Assembly: GCA_001567185.1 (NCBI GenBank)
Contig: LNFR01000064.1
Span: forward strand, 1-64,000
Reading direction: 5' to 3'
DNA length: 64,000 bases
From: Bacteroidetes bacterium OLB12
GTDB lineage: Bacteria; Bacteroidota; Bacteroidia; Cytophagales; Cyclobacteriaceae
Position numbers and translations under genes: made by a program. Of this stretch, positions 28,808-37,930 are shown piece by piece (the stretch's first letter is position 1; every line of letters starts with the position of its first letter). The notes beneath the pieces were generated by a model. The model did no database searches. It was not told the origin of the DNA and worked only from the letters and a program-made list of their open reading frames with translations.

Positions 28808-29341
28808 ATGGCATTAACCGTTGGCAGTAAAGCACCTGATTTTAAAACTACCGATCAGGACAACAAAGAAGTTCGTCTCTCCGATTTTAAAGGAAAGAAG
28901 CTTGTACTTTATTTTTATCCTAAAGACATGACACCCGGTTGCACATTGGAGTCGTGCAGCTTACGCGATAATTACAAAGCTTTGCAAAAAGCGGGGTACG
29001 AAGTGCTAGGCATTAGTTCTGACGATGCAAAGTCTCATCGCAAATTTATCGAAAAAGAAAAGCTCCCCTTCCGGCTGTTGGCCGATGTGGATAAATCGGT
29101 ACACCACCTGTACGGAACCTGGGTAGAGAAAAATATGTACGGACGCAAATACATGGGCACAGCCCGTGTAACCTTTATAATCAATGAGGATGGGGTTATA
29201 GCTGAAGTTATCAACAAGGTGGACACGCAAAACCATGCAAACCAGATTCTGGTACCCCTCAAAGCAGCTAAACCAGTGAAAAAAGCTGTTAAAAAAGTAT
29301 CGCGAAAGCCGGCCAAGAAGGTTGCTAAAAAGAAAAAATGA
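28808..29341 (+). CDS. bcp: Peroxiredoxin of the Bcp/PrxQ type with a basic tail
   Basis: Bcp reduces hydrogen peroxide and organic peroxides using thioredoxin. The catalytic segment YPKDMTPGCTLESCSLRDNY has the peroxidatic Cys and, five residues on, the resolving Cys typical of PrxQ. Residues 1-150 give a full-length Bcp. An additional 25 or so residues at the C-terminus consist mainly of Lys and Ala with Pro (KPVKKAVKKVSRKPAKKVAK), which is not part of the normal fold and resembles histone-like tails. Cytoplasmic. It stands alone between the M23 gene and the transketolase N-subunit gene. Confidence 0.9.
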   Translation: MALTVGSKAPDFKTTDQDNKEVRLSDFKGKKLVLYFYPKDMTPGCTLESCSLRDNYKALQKAGYEVLGISSDDAKSHRKFIEKEKLPFRLLADVDKSVHHLYGTWVEKNMYGRKYMGTARVTFIINEDGVIAEVINKVDTQNHANQILVPLKAAKPVKKAVKKVSRKPAKKVAKKKK

Positions 29342-29415
29342 TTTTTCAGATTGGAACCGAAATTAAGGTTTCATAATCCTATCATCTGGTTTATCTTCGG
29401 GCAAAATTTTAACTC

Positions 29416-30264
29416 ATGGCCCAGCCCGACTATTCCCAACTAAAGAAAACAGCCAGTCAGATAAGAAGAGATATTGTACGCATGGTGCATGCCTGCCAAA
29501 GCGGTCACCCGGGGGGTTCCTTGGGTTGTACCGAATATTTCGTGGCGCTTTACTTTCATATTATGAAGCACAACCCTGCTTTTAATATGAATGGCAAGGG
29601 AGAAGACCTCAGCTTTTTATCAAATGGACATATTTCACCGGTGTTTTATTCAACACTAGCTCGTTCAGGCTATTTTGATGTGAAAGAGTTGGCAACCTTC
29701 CGTAAACTGGATTCAAGGTTGCAGGGACACCCGGCCACACACGAACACTTACCCGGTGTACGGATTGCGTCCGGTTCGCTTGGCCAGGGATTATCGGTAG
29801 CAATTGGAGCAGCTCAAACCAAGAAGCTGAATGGCGATGACCGTTTTGTATATGTGCTGATGGGTGATGGCGAACAACAGGAAGGACAGATATGGGAAGC
29901 TGCCATGTATGCCCCGCATAATAAAGTTGATAACCTGATTGCCACCATTGATTATAACGGCCAGCAGATTGACGGCCCTGTGGATAAAATACTTTCCTTG
30001 CTGGATCTGAAAGCCAAGTGGGAAGCTTTTGGCTGGATTGTGCAGGAGTTTAACGGCAACAAGATTGAAGACGTAATTGCCGGACTGGAAAAAGCGAAAA
30101 CCCTTGCCGGAAAAGGTAAGCCCGTATTGAACCTGATGAAAACCGAAATGGGTTTTGGGGTTGATTACATGATGGGCTCGCACAAGTGGCATGGCGTTGC
30201 CCCGAATGATGATGAACTGACTAAGGCCCTTGCACAGTTGGAGGAAACGTTGGGGGATTATTGA
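29416..30264 (+). CDS. Transketolase, N-terminal subunit
   Basis: This 282-residue protein is the thiamine-diphosphate-binding half of a split transketolase. Clear features are MVHACQSGHPGGSLGCTE (conserved His/Gly region), GSLGQGLSVAIGAA, and the ThDP motif GDGEQQEGQIWEAAMYAPHN ending NLIATIDYNGQQ. It would pair with the C-terminal subunit at 35105 to transfer two-carbon ketol groups in the non-oxidative pentose phosphate route. The two halves are normally adjacent; here two amidohydrolase genes and a terminator separate them. A TTATCTTCGG box before the gene is close to the -7 consensus. Confidence 0.9.
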   Translation: MAQPDYSQLKKTASQIRRDIVRMVHACQSGHPGGSLGCTEYFVALYFHIMKHNPAFNMNGKGEDLSFLSNGHISPVFYSTLARSGYFDVKELATFRKLDSRLQGHPATHEHLPGVRIASGSLGQGLSVAIGAAQTKKLNGDDRFVYVLMGDGEQQEGQIWEAAMYAPHNKVDNLIATIDYNGQQIDGPVDKILSLLDLKAKWEAFGWIVQEFNGNKIEDVIAGLEKAKTLAGKGKPVLNLMKTEMGFGVDYMMGSHKWHGVAPNDDELTKALAQLEETLGDY

Positions 30265-30493
30265 GCCTCTATCTATTTCTATTCAGAATCATTTATTCGA
30301 TCCCTTCACGGAAGAACTCAGGGTTATGAACAAAGTGAATTTGGTTCAAACACCCCAAAATTTTAGATATTAGAAACCTTGATGCTGAATCAAACTCTCA
30401 ATTAACCGCACATCCCAATCCTGTTTTGGGTAGCTGGTCTTTCCCTTACTTTTCCTTATTAGAAATATTTTGTCCAAACTGAACGACTAACCT

Positions 30494-33400
30494 ATGAAGA
30501 AACGATTGCTACTATTCATTTTTGCCGTAATGGTTTATGGGGTTCACGCCCAGGAAACCTTTCCGCGCAACGATGTGAAAGACAACCGGGCCGGGCTATT
30601 TGCCTTTACAAATGCCACCGTTGTGGTTGATGCCCAAACCACTATTCAAAATGCTACCCTGCTCATTAAAGGCAACCGCATTGAACAAGTAGGTACCAAC
30701 CTTCCTGTGCCCAAAGGGTATGCTACGGTTGACCTGAAGGGAAAATACATTTATCCCGGCCTGGTCGATGCGTTTACAAGCTATGGGTTAAGCGAACCTG
30801 AACGCGCCCGTGGCGGTGGCTTTGGTGGTGTAGAACAGATGGCATCCAAAACCAAAGGTGCTTACAATGCCAACCAGGCAATCCGCTCGCACTATAATGC
30901 AGCCGATGAGTTTTCCATTGATACGAAAGTTGCCGAAGAACTGCGCAAGCAGGGTTTTGGTGCTGTGCTTACTTCCAAACCCGATGGTTTGGCCCGTGGT
31001 ACTTCCGCCTTTGTATCGCTTACTGAAAAAAATGATAACACTGCTTTAATCCGTCAAAAGGTAGCCGCGCATTATTCCTTAGAGAAAGGATCATCCACAC
31101 AAAACTATCCTTCCTCTTTAATGGGTTTTATAGCCGTGCTACGTCAAACCTATCTGGATGCAGAATGGTTTGGCAGCCAGAACCCTCGCCCCTTTGCCGA
31201 TAACTCCCTGGAGGGCTGGATTCAATCTCAGAAATTACCACAGATTTTTGCTGCCACAAGCTGGATGAATTCACTCCGTGCCGATAAGATTGGCGATGAG
31301 TTTGGCGTGCAATACATCATCCGCGGTGCAGGCGATGAATACAAGCGCATCAATGAAATAAAAGCAACTAAAGCTACCTTCATCATTCCGGTAAATTATC
31401 CCGATGCGTACGATGTAGAAGATCCCTTCGATGCAGAACGCATTTCGCTGGCCGATATGAAACACTGGGAACTTGCTCCTACTAACCTGGCCACTTTAGA
31501 AAAGAATGGCATTCCGTTCGCCATTACAACCAATGGCTTAAGAAAAACTTCTGATTTCCTGGCAAACATCCGCAAAGCAATAGAAAATGGATTAACCGAA
31601 ACAGCCGCTCTAAAAGCACTTACCACTACCCCGGCTCAGCTACTAAAAGTTGACGATCAGGTAGGAAGTCTTAAAAAAGGCTTGCTGGCCAACTTCATCA
31701 TTACTTCGGACAAATTGTTCGATGAAAAAACCATCATCCATCAAAACTGGGTTCAAGGTCAGCTTTACGCGATCAAGCCTTTGGAAACCCAGGACTTTAG
31801 CGGAAACTACAACCTGAGTTTGAATAATCAGAACTATACGTTAGAAGTAACAGGCGAACCCGGTAGTCATAAAGCAAAGATTAAAGTAAATGATTCCACT
31901 TCATTCGATGCTGCAGCAACTTTTGGTAAAGACTTGATTACCATTAGCTTTAAACCAACCAAGCAAAGCACTGGTAGCATAAGACTTTCCGGCTGGAGCG
32001 AAACAACCGGCTGGAAAGGGAAAGGACAGTTGGTAGATGGCACCTGGATAACCTGGACAGCCACCCGCACCGGTGATGCTGCCAAAGCACCTAACAAAAA
32101 TACACCTTCAGAAAAGAAGGAAGAGTTAGGTAAAGTTATTTATCCGTTTACAGCACATGGCTATCCGGCCCTGCCTGTTACCGAAACCATCCTGATTAAA
32201 AATGCTACCGTGTGGACCAATGAAGCGGATGGCGTATTGCAAGGCGCTGATGTTTTATTAAAAGACGGCAAGATTGCAAAGGTTGGTAAGAACCTGAGCG
32301 AGCCCGGTGCACGCGTGGTTGATGCAACCGGCAAACATGTAACTCCCGGCATTATTGACGAGCACTCGCACATAGCTGCAGCCAGCATCAACGATGTAGT
32401 CTCCAACTCGGGCATGGTTCGCATTGGCGATAATTTAGATGCAGAAAACATTAATGTTTATCGTGCCCTTTCCGGTGGTGTAGTGGCTGTTCAAGTACTG
32501 CACGGATCGGCAAACCCAATTGGTGGTCAATCTGCGCTTATCAAATTACGCTGGGGCGAGTCGCCCGAGAATTTAAAGATTCAGGGTGCTGATGGTTTCA
32601 TAAAGTTTGCCTTGGGCGAAAACGTGAAACGCTCCAGCAACCCCAGTTCCATTCGTTTTCCGCAAACCCGCATGGGTGTGGAACAGGTGTATGTAGATGC
32701 GTTTACCAACGCACGCGAATATGAAAACCGCTTAAAGGCCTACAATACAATTCCACTTAAAGAAAGAGCATCGGCTATTAAGCCACGCAGAGATTTGGCA
32801 GATGAAACCATGCTGGAGATTCTGAATAAGAAACGATTCATTACCTGCCACTCCTACGTTCAATCTGAAATTAACATGTTGATGGACGTAGCCAATCGTT
32901 TCAACTTCCGGATAAATACGTTTACTCACATCCTGGAAGGATACAAAGTAGCTGATAAAATGAAACAGCATGGTGTGGCTGCTTCTACGTTTGCCGATTG
33001 GTGGAATTACAAATGGGAAGTGCGATACGCCATTCCCTACAATGCAGCCATTCTCACGCGCGAAGGCGTGGTAACGGCCATCAATTCCGATGATGCAGAA
33101 ATGGGGCGCAGGTTAAATCAGGAAGCTGCCAAGTCGGTTAAATATGCGGGCATGTCAGAAGAAGATGCTTTGAAAATGGTTACGCTCAACCCAGCCAAAA
33201 TGCTTCACTTAGATAACCAGATGGGTAGTTTAAAAATTGGTAAGTCGGCCGATGTAGTGTTGTGGACCGACCATCCGCTATCGGTTTATGCAAAAGCAGA
33301 AAAAACTATCATTGATGGTAAAGTTTATTACGACATCGAGAAAGATGCCGAAAACAACAAAGTGCTGAATGCAGAACGCGCCCGGTTGATTCAGAAACTG

Positions 33401-33514
33401 AAAAATGCCAAAAAATCAGGCATGCCAACCCAGCGCCCTGACTCCCGCAGCCAGGCCGAGTTCCATTGCGATGATGTATTGGGCGAAGAATCCCTGGAAC
33501 ACTTTGATCATTAA
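30494..33514 (+). CDS. Exported two-domain amidohydrolase family protein
   Basis: A 1006-residue protein with a signal peptide (MKKRLLLFIFAVMVYGVHAQ). Two amidohydrolase-like units follow. The first (about 40-470) has the entry region GKYIYPGLVDAFTSYG but the usual HxH metal motif is replaced, so it may be inactive. The second (about 560-975) has GKHVTPGIIDEHSHIAA with an HxH motif (EHSH), THILEGYK, and the C-terminal KSADVVLWTDHPL typical of imidazolonepropionase/dihydroorotase-like members. Between them lies a beta-rich insert (about 430-530). Export suggests a periplasmic hydrolase for cyclic amides or peptides; the substrate is unknown. It is followed after 18 nt by a second exported amidohydrolase. 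Confidence 0.8.
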   Translation: MKKRLLLFIFAVMVYGVHAQETFPRNDVKDNRAGLFAFTNATVVVDAQTTIQNATLLIKGNRIEQVGTNLPVPKGYATVDLKGKYIYPGLVDAFTSYGLSEPERARGGGFGGVEQMASKTKGAYNANQAIRSHYNAADEFSIDTKVAEELRKQGFGAVLTSKPDGLARGTSAFVSLTEKNDNTALIRQKVAAHYSLEKGSSTQNYPSSLMGFIAVLRQTYLDAEWFGSQNPRPFADNSLEGWIQSQKLPQIFAATSWMNSLRADKIGDEFGVQYIIRGAGDEYKRINEIKATKATFIIPVNYPDAYDVEDPFDAERISLADMKHWELAPTNLATLEKNGIPFAITTNGLRKTSDFLANIRKAIENGLTETAALKALTTTPAQLLKVDDQVGSLKKGLLANFIITSDKLFDEKTIIHQNWVQGQLYAIKPLETQDFSGNYNLSLNNQNYTLEVTGEPGSHKAKIKVNDSTSFDAAATFGKDLITISFKPTKQSTGSIRLSGWSETTGWKGKGQLVDGTWITWTATRTGDAAKAPNKNTPSEKKEELGKVIYPFTAHGYPALPVTETILIKNATVWTNEADGVLQGADVLLKDGKIAKVGKNLSEPGARVVDATGKHVTPGIIDEHSHIAAASINDVVSNSGMVRIGDNLDAENINVYRALSGGVVAVQVLHGSANPIGGQSALIKLRWGESPENLKIQGADGFIKFALGENVKRSSNPSSIRFPQTRMGVEQVYVDAFTNAREYENRLKAYNTIPLKERASAIKPRRDLADETMLEILNKKRFITCHSYVQSEINMLMDVANRFNFRINTFTHILEGYKVADKMKQHGVAASTFADWWNYKWEVRYAIPYNAAILTREGVVTAINSDDAEMGRRLNQEAAKSVKYAGMSEEDALKMVTLNPAKMLHLDNQMGSLKIGKSADVVLWTDHPLSVYAKAEKTIIDGKVYYDIEKDAENNKVLNAERARLIQKLKNAKKSGMPTQRPDSRSQAEFHCDDVLGEESLEHFDH

Positions 33515-33532
33515 TATTAACGCGTTATCGAA

Positions 33533-34831
33533 ATGAAAAAATTAGTTTATATACTCTTGTTTGTGTTAGGTACCGTTGCCTATGCACAACCTCCTATTCC
33601 TGCCAAGCCGCAGGCAAAACCAGTTGCATTAACCGGTGGTGTAGCACACATTGGCAATGGCCAGGTGATTCAAAATTCAATCATCGCCTTTGATAAAGGG
33701 AAACTCACCATTGTGGCCGATGCTGCAACCGTAAAGGTTGATCTTTCTAAACACGAAGTAATTGACATTACCGGAAAGCATGTTTACCCTGGCTTTATTC
33801 TTCCCAATTCACCGGTTGGTTTGCAGGAGGTAAGCGCGATTCGTGCCATGAACGATTATAACGAGCGTGGTGAACTGAATCCAAATATTCGTTCACTCAT
33901 TTCCTACAATACCGATAGCGAATACATTCCGACATTCCGCTTCAACGGAGTATTGCTGGCTGAAACTACGCCCACCGGAGGTATGATTTCAGGAAGTTCA
34001 TCGTTAATGGAAATGGAAGGCTGGAACTGGGAAGACGCAGTACACACAGCCGATATCGGCATTCATTTAAACTGGCCTGCGCTCCGCAGACGTCAGTTTG
34101 ACTTTACTACCTTCACGTTTGGAGAATCGCCCAATCCGAATTACGATAAAGAAGTAGGCGAACTTGAGTTGTTCTTTTCTGAAGCGGCAGCATACGGCAA
34201 ACAAACTTCAAAAGAAACAAACCTCAAGCTGCAGGCTGTTCAAGGTTTATTCGATGGCACCAAGGTGTTATTTATTCATGCGAATACCTCAAAGGAAATT
34301 GTAGAGTCAATACGCTTTGCACAACGCAGTGGCATTCAGAAAATAACCATGATTGCCGGTGCCAATGCGCTTTGGGTAAGCGATTTCCTGAAAGAAAATA
34401 AGATTCCGGTTATCCTTCCTGCTACGCACAACCTGCCCGATCGCAATGATGATGATGTAGATTTGCCTTATAAACTTCCACATTTGTTAACGCAGGCTGG
34501 TGTAATGGTATCCTTGTCGAACGATGGTTCGCTGCACGGTGGCCGCAACCTGGGCTTCTATGCCGGCACCGCGGCTGCCTATGGTATGAGTAAAGAAGAT
34601 GCATTAAAAACCATAACCTCCAACACTGCAAAAGCGCTGGGTGTAGAAAAACGCGTGGGAACTTTGGAAGTAGGCAAAGATGCCACGCTGTTTGTATCGA
34701 AAGGCGATGCGTTAGACTACCGAACCAATGTACTGAGCCATGGGTTTATCTCCGGTAAGTTGATTGAACTGCCCGGCATCCAGGAAGAGTTGTACGACCG
34801 GTACTCAAATAAGTACGGGCATAAGCGGTAA
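33533..34831 (+). CDS. Exported amidohydrolase family protein
   Basis: A 432-residue protein with a signal peptide (MKKLVYILLFVLGTVAYAQ). It resembles the first half of the upstream protein: GKHVYPGFILPNSPVGLQE stands where active members have a HxH motif, so metal binding is doubtful. The C-terminal part (KRVGTLEVGKDATLFVSKGD) is the standard end of the amidohydrolase composite domain. This and the preceding gene are probably one operon and may form a complex, with one partner catalytic and one not; that is inference. A strong terminator follows. Confidence 0.78.
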   Translation: MKKLVYILLFVLGTVAYAQPPIPAKPQAKPVALTGGVAHIGNGQVIQNSIIAFDKGKLTIVADAATVKVDLSKHEVIDITGKHVYPGFILPNSPVGLQEVSAIRAMNDYNERGELNPNIRSLISYNTDSEYIPTFRFNGVLLAETTPTGGMISGSSSLMEMEGWNWEDAVHTADIGIHLNWPALRRRQFDFTTFTFGESPNPNYDKEVGELELFFSEAAAYGKQTSKETNLKLQAVQGLFDGTKVLFIHANTSKEIVESIRFAQRSGIQKITMIAGANALWVSDFLKENKIPVILPATHNLPDRNDDDVDLPYKLPHLLTQAGVMVSLSNDGSLHGGRNLGFYAGTAAAYGMSKEDALKTITSNTAKALGVEKRVGTLEVGKDATLFVSKGDALDYRTNVLSHGFISGKLIELPGIQEELYDRYSNKYGHKR

Positions 34832-34850
34832 GCAAAATTTAATTAAGAAT

Positions 34851-34881
34851 AAAACGGGTTGTCGGAAGGCAGCCCGTTTTT
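34851..34881. terminator. Strong bidirectional rho-independent terminator
   Basis: AAAACGGGTTG (34851-34861) pairs with CAGCCCGTTTT (34870-34880) with one G-T pair, around an 8-nt loop, followed by T-rich sequence. The A-run on the other side makes it usable from both strands, as expected between the amidohydrolase gene and the small minus-strand ORF. Confidence 0.8.
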
Positions 34882-34883
34882 AT

Positions 34884-34970
34884 TTACACAAACCACGGGA
34901 TAATCGCCAAAGCCAGCAGCACAATAAACCAGATTAACAATTTGCGATCGGTCTTGGAAAGTGTAGCCAT
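34884..34970 (-). CDS. Candidate 28-residue single-span membrane peptide
   Basis: A very small ORF reads from ATG 34970 to TAA 34884-34886. The peptide begins with a short polar, basic segment (MATLSKTDRK) and continues as one hydrophobic helix (LLIWFIVLLALAIIPWFV), the layout of a small inner-membrane peptide with the N-terminus inside. The ORF ends 3 nt from the strong terminator at 34851-34881, which would serve it as well. The 134-nt gap to the transketolase C-subunit gene gives space for divergent promoters; the sequence just upstream of the ATG is A/T-rich as in other genes here. No function is known to me. Confidence 0.5.
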   Translation of the reverse strand: MATLSKTDRKLLIWFIVLLALAIIPWFV

Positions 34971-35104
34971 AAATTAAAAATATTTATCAATTCAACGAAA
35001 AGTTTGATTGAGCCGCCAGGTTGGTAACACCTTTAACAAAACCTTAACAGCCGTTACAAAAGTTAGGGTTAGAATACCTAAACTTGCAATTCAATTCTTA
35101 ACTC

Positions 35105-36055
35105 ATGACCAAGTACACCTTTACCGAAAAGAAAGATACCCGCTCCGGCTTTGGTGCCGGCCTGCACGAACTGGGAAAATCAAACCCCAATGTGGTGGCC
35201 TTATGTGCCGACCTTACCGGCTCGCTTAAAATGGATGCCTTCAAAAAAGATTTCCCGGAACGCTTCTTTCAGGTGGGTATTGCCGAAGCCAATATGATGG
35301 GCCTCGCAGCCGGTATGACGATCGGGGGCAAGATTCCCTTCACCGGAACATTTGCTAACTTTTCTACCGGTCGGGTGTACGATCAAATCCGCCAATCAAT
35401 CGCTTACTCAGGTAAAAATGTTAAGATCTGTGCTTCCCATGCAGGTTTAACATTGGGCGAGGATGGTGCTACCCATCAGATACTTGAGGATATCGGAATG
35501 ATGAAAATGCTGCCGGGCATGACGGTGATCGTGCCCTGCGACTATGCTCAGACCAAAGCTGCCACCCTGGCTTTGGGAAGCCACGAAGGTCCGGCTTACC
35601 TACGCTTTGGTCGCCCCAGTTGGCCGATCTTTACAACCGATCGCCCCTTTGTTATTGGTAAGGCCGATAAGATGATTGAAGGAAAAGACGTAACCCTGTT
35701 TGCTACCGGCCACTTGGTTTGGGAAGCCATTGAAGCAGAAGCTATACTGGCACAAAAAGGAATTTCTGTTGAGTTAATAAATATCCATACTATAAAACCT
35801 TTGGATGTAGAAGCCATTTTGGCATCAGTTGAAAAAACCGGCTGCGCAGTAACCTGCGAGGAGCACCAGATTAATGGCGGACTTGGCGATAGCGTAGCCC
35901 AGGTGCTTTCACGCTTCCGCCCTACTCCGCTGGAAATGATTGCTGTAAACGATTCGTTTGGCGAAAGCGGAACCCCAACACAACTGTTGAAGAAATATGG
36001 CTTAAGTGCTGCCAACATAGTAGCTGCTGCCGAAAAGGCAATAGCCCGCAAGTAA
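35105..36055 (+). CDS. Transketolase, C-terminal subunit
   Basis: A 316-residue protein that carries the pyrimidine-binding and C-terminal domains of transketolase. It starts with TFTEKKDTRSGFGAGLHELG, then shows FFQVGIAEANMMGLAAGM with the Glu that activates ThDP, and SHAGLTLGEDGATHQILED. The C-terminal domain (VTLFATGHLVWEAIEAEAIL) completes the split enzyme with the N-subunit at 29416. It has its own upstream region after a terminator, so the two subunits seem to be transcribed separately. Confidence 0.92.
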   Translation: MTKYTFTEKKDTRSGFGAGLHELGKSNPNVVALCADLTGSLKMDAFKKDFPERFFQVGIAEANMMGLAAGMTIGGKIPFTGTFANFSTGRVYDQIRQSIAYSGKNVKICASHAGLTLGEDGATHQILEDIGMMKMLPGMTVIVPCDYAQTKAATLALGSHEGPAYLRFGRPSWPIFTTDRPFVIGKADKMIEGKDVTLFATGHLVWEAIEAEAILAQKGISVELINIHTIKPLDVEAILASVEKTGCAVTCEEHQINGGLGDSVAQVLSRFRPTPLEMIAVNDSFGESGTPTQLLKKYGLSAANIVAAAEKAIARK

Positions 36056-36135
36056 CCTTTGCTTAAAGTACTAAGTATCCAACCAAAGCATTTGCCGATG
36101 GTGTTCAAGGTTTGATTGATAGCATTAAACTACGC

Positions 36136-36783
36136 ATGAGCGACCCAACGCATATCAAAGACCAGGTTAAGAAGTTACTGGAGAGCGACCAGCGCTACCA
36201 GGCCTTGCGACTCATTCAGAATACCTATAGTGTTACCGAATCGGAGGCAGAGAAACTACTCGCAACGCTAGCCGATGATGAACCAGCCAAACCCACGCAA
36301 TCGCAGGCAACTACAAATGGTTGTGGTGGTTGTTTTTCCAGTCTATTCAAGGTGGGAAGTATTTTGGTGGGATTACTGGGACTCCTGTTCCTGGCGGCTA
36401 CTGTATTCTTTTATTACTTCTATGAAGATTTTAAGAAAGATGCTGTCCCTGTAAGGGGAATTGTAGCTGAAACGGTTCAGGCTGAACCTGTAACACCTAC
36501 CGATACCATCCAAAAAGTATTCCTGGTGTTTAAATACGAGGTTGCAGATAGTGTTTATACCTATCAAACCATTACCACATACCCGGCCACAGAATACCTT
36601 GTGCAGGATTCGGTTAATCTACTTATTAATAGCAATGATCCAACCTATGCAAGCCTTGAGGCCGATGAGGTAATGGAAGATTTTTATCTCATCTTCGGAA
36701 TTGCTGCCGGTGTATGTTTTTTTGTAGCCTTTGTTCTTTGGTTTGTAAGCAGAATACCTACCAAAAACCCGGGTGTGCGCTAA
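36136..36783 (+). CDS. DUF3592-like membrane protein
   Basis: From ATG 36136 the protein has 215 residues (an in-frame TTG at 36112 adds eight). The N-terminal 60 residues are a soluble helical segment (KDQVKKLLESDQRYQALRLI) resembling a ribosomal L7/L12-like helix pair, followed by a Cys-Gly motif (NGCGGCFSS) and a transmembrane helix at about residues 76-95. The extracytoplasmic part (VRGIVAETVQ, then SVNLLINSNDPTYASLEAD) resembles DUF3592, and a second helix closes the chain near residue 190. Function unknown. It ends 5 nt from the end of the convergent alcohol dehydrogenase gene. Confidence 0.6.
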   Translation: MSDPTHIKDQVKKLLESDQRYQALRLIQNTYSVTESEAEKLLATLADDEPAKPTQSQATTNGCGGCFSSLFKVGSILVGLLGLLFLAATVFFYYFYEDFKKDAVPVRGIVAETVQAEPVTPTDTIQKVFLVFKYEVADSVYTYQTITTYPATEYLVQDSVNLLINSNDPTYASLEADEVMEDFYLIFGIAAGVCFFVAFVLWFVSRIPTKNPGVR

Positions 36784-36788
36784 AATAA

Positions 36789-37832
36789 TCACAACGTTGC
36801 CATATCAATAACAAACCGGTACCGCACATCACCTTTCGCCATGCGCTGGTAGGCTTGCTCAATCTGTTGAATGGGAATCAACTCAATATCGGATACAATT
36901 TTGTTTTCTGCACAGTAATCCAACATTTCCTGCGTTTCGCGAATGCCGCCAATCATAGAACCGGCTAACGTTTTTCGTTTACCGATCAGGCTAAACGCAT
37001 CAACAGGTTCGGCCTGTGGCGGAATTCCAACCATAACCATCGTACCATCTGTCTTAAGCAGGCTGAGATAAAAATTAAGATCGTGTTGCGCTGATACCGT
37101 ATCCAGAATAAAGTCAAACGACTTGCGAACTTGCTTTGAGGCAATTTTATCGCGCGTATTTACAAAATGATGCGCCCCTAGTTTTTTAGCATCCGCTTCT
37201 TTGCCTGGGGAGGAACTAAGTACCGTAACCGATGCACCAAACGATACTGCAAACTTTACAGCCATGTGTCCTAATCCACCAAGGCCAACCACAGCTACCC
37301 GTTGCCCGGCTCCTACCTTCCAATGCCGAAGCGGTGAATACGTGGTAATGCCTGCACACAACAAGGGCGCTACGGCCGCCAATGGGAGTTTCTCAGAAAT
37401 GCGAAGTGTATAATTTTCATCTACTACAATACAATTGGAGTAACCACCGTAGGTAGGTGTTTTCTTATCCATCTCATACCCATTATACGTACCGGCCATT
37501 CCTGCTTCGCAGTATTGCTCGTTACCCATCCTGCAACTTTCACACACGCGGCACGAATCCACAAAACAACCTACTCCGGCTAAATCGCCTGCCTTAAATT
37601 TGGTAACGGCCGATCCTACTTTACTGATGCGTCCTACAATTTCATGGCCCGGAACCATCGGGTAAATGGAACCTCCCCACTCATCGCGCACCTGGTGCAA
37701 ATCGCTATGGCAAACACCACAAAAAGCTATTTCGATCCGGACATCGTGCGGGCCAACTTCTCTCCTGTTAAAATTGAAAGGTTGTAATTGGGCGGTAGGG
37801 TTTTGAGCAGCATAACCTTTGGTGGCGATCAT
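36789..37832 (-). CDS. Zinc-dependent NADP alcohol dehydrogenase (YahK/CAD type)
   Basis: A 347-residue MDR enzyme reducing aldehydes to alcohols. Catalytic zinc ligands lie in CGVCHSDLHQ and GHEIVG; the structural zinc cluster is CRVCESCRMGNEQYC near residue 95-110. The Rossmann loop GLGGLGHMAVKFA and the following SSSPGKEADAKKLGA fit the NADP-preferring YahK/cinnamyl alcohol dehydrogenase group. It is transcribed away from arsR, and the 98-nt gap between them contains the perfect ArsR-type palindrome, so ArsR might also influence this gene. Confidence 0.9.
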   Translation of the reverse strand: MIATKGYAAQNPTAQLQPFNFNRREVGPHDVRIEIAFCGVCHSDLHQVRDEWGGSIYPMVPGHEIVGRISKVGSAVTKFKAGDLAGVGCFVDSCRVCESCRMGNEQYCEAGMAGTYNGYEMDKKTPTYGGYSNCIVVDENYTLRISEKLPLAAVAPLLCAGITTYSPLRHWKVGAGQRVAVVGLGGLGHMAVKFAVSFGASVTVLSSSPGKEADAKKLGAHHFVNTRDKIASKQVRKSFDFILDTVSAQHDLNFYLSLLKTDGTMVMVGIPPQAEPVDAFSLIGKRKTLAGSMIGGIRETQEMLDYCAENKIVSDIELIPIQQIEQAYQRMAKGDVRYRFVIDMATL

Positions 37833-37903
37833 AAAGAATAGATTTAATACGAAAAATAAGGATTCCCGATCCTGAAAAAAAAAATTTACAAAATCTGAAA
37901 CTT

Positions 37904-37923
37904 TAATCGTAATATTACGATTA
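37904..37923. promoter_or_regulatory. ArsR operator O1, 20-bp perfect palindrome
   Basis: TAATCGTAAT directly followed by ATTACGATTA forms a perfect 20-bp palindrome that ends 7 nt before the arsR ATG. ArsR/SmtB repressors bind such AT-rich dyads; the site is repeated before arsM. Confidence 0.75.
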
Positions 37924-37930
37924 TTGCACT

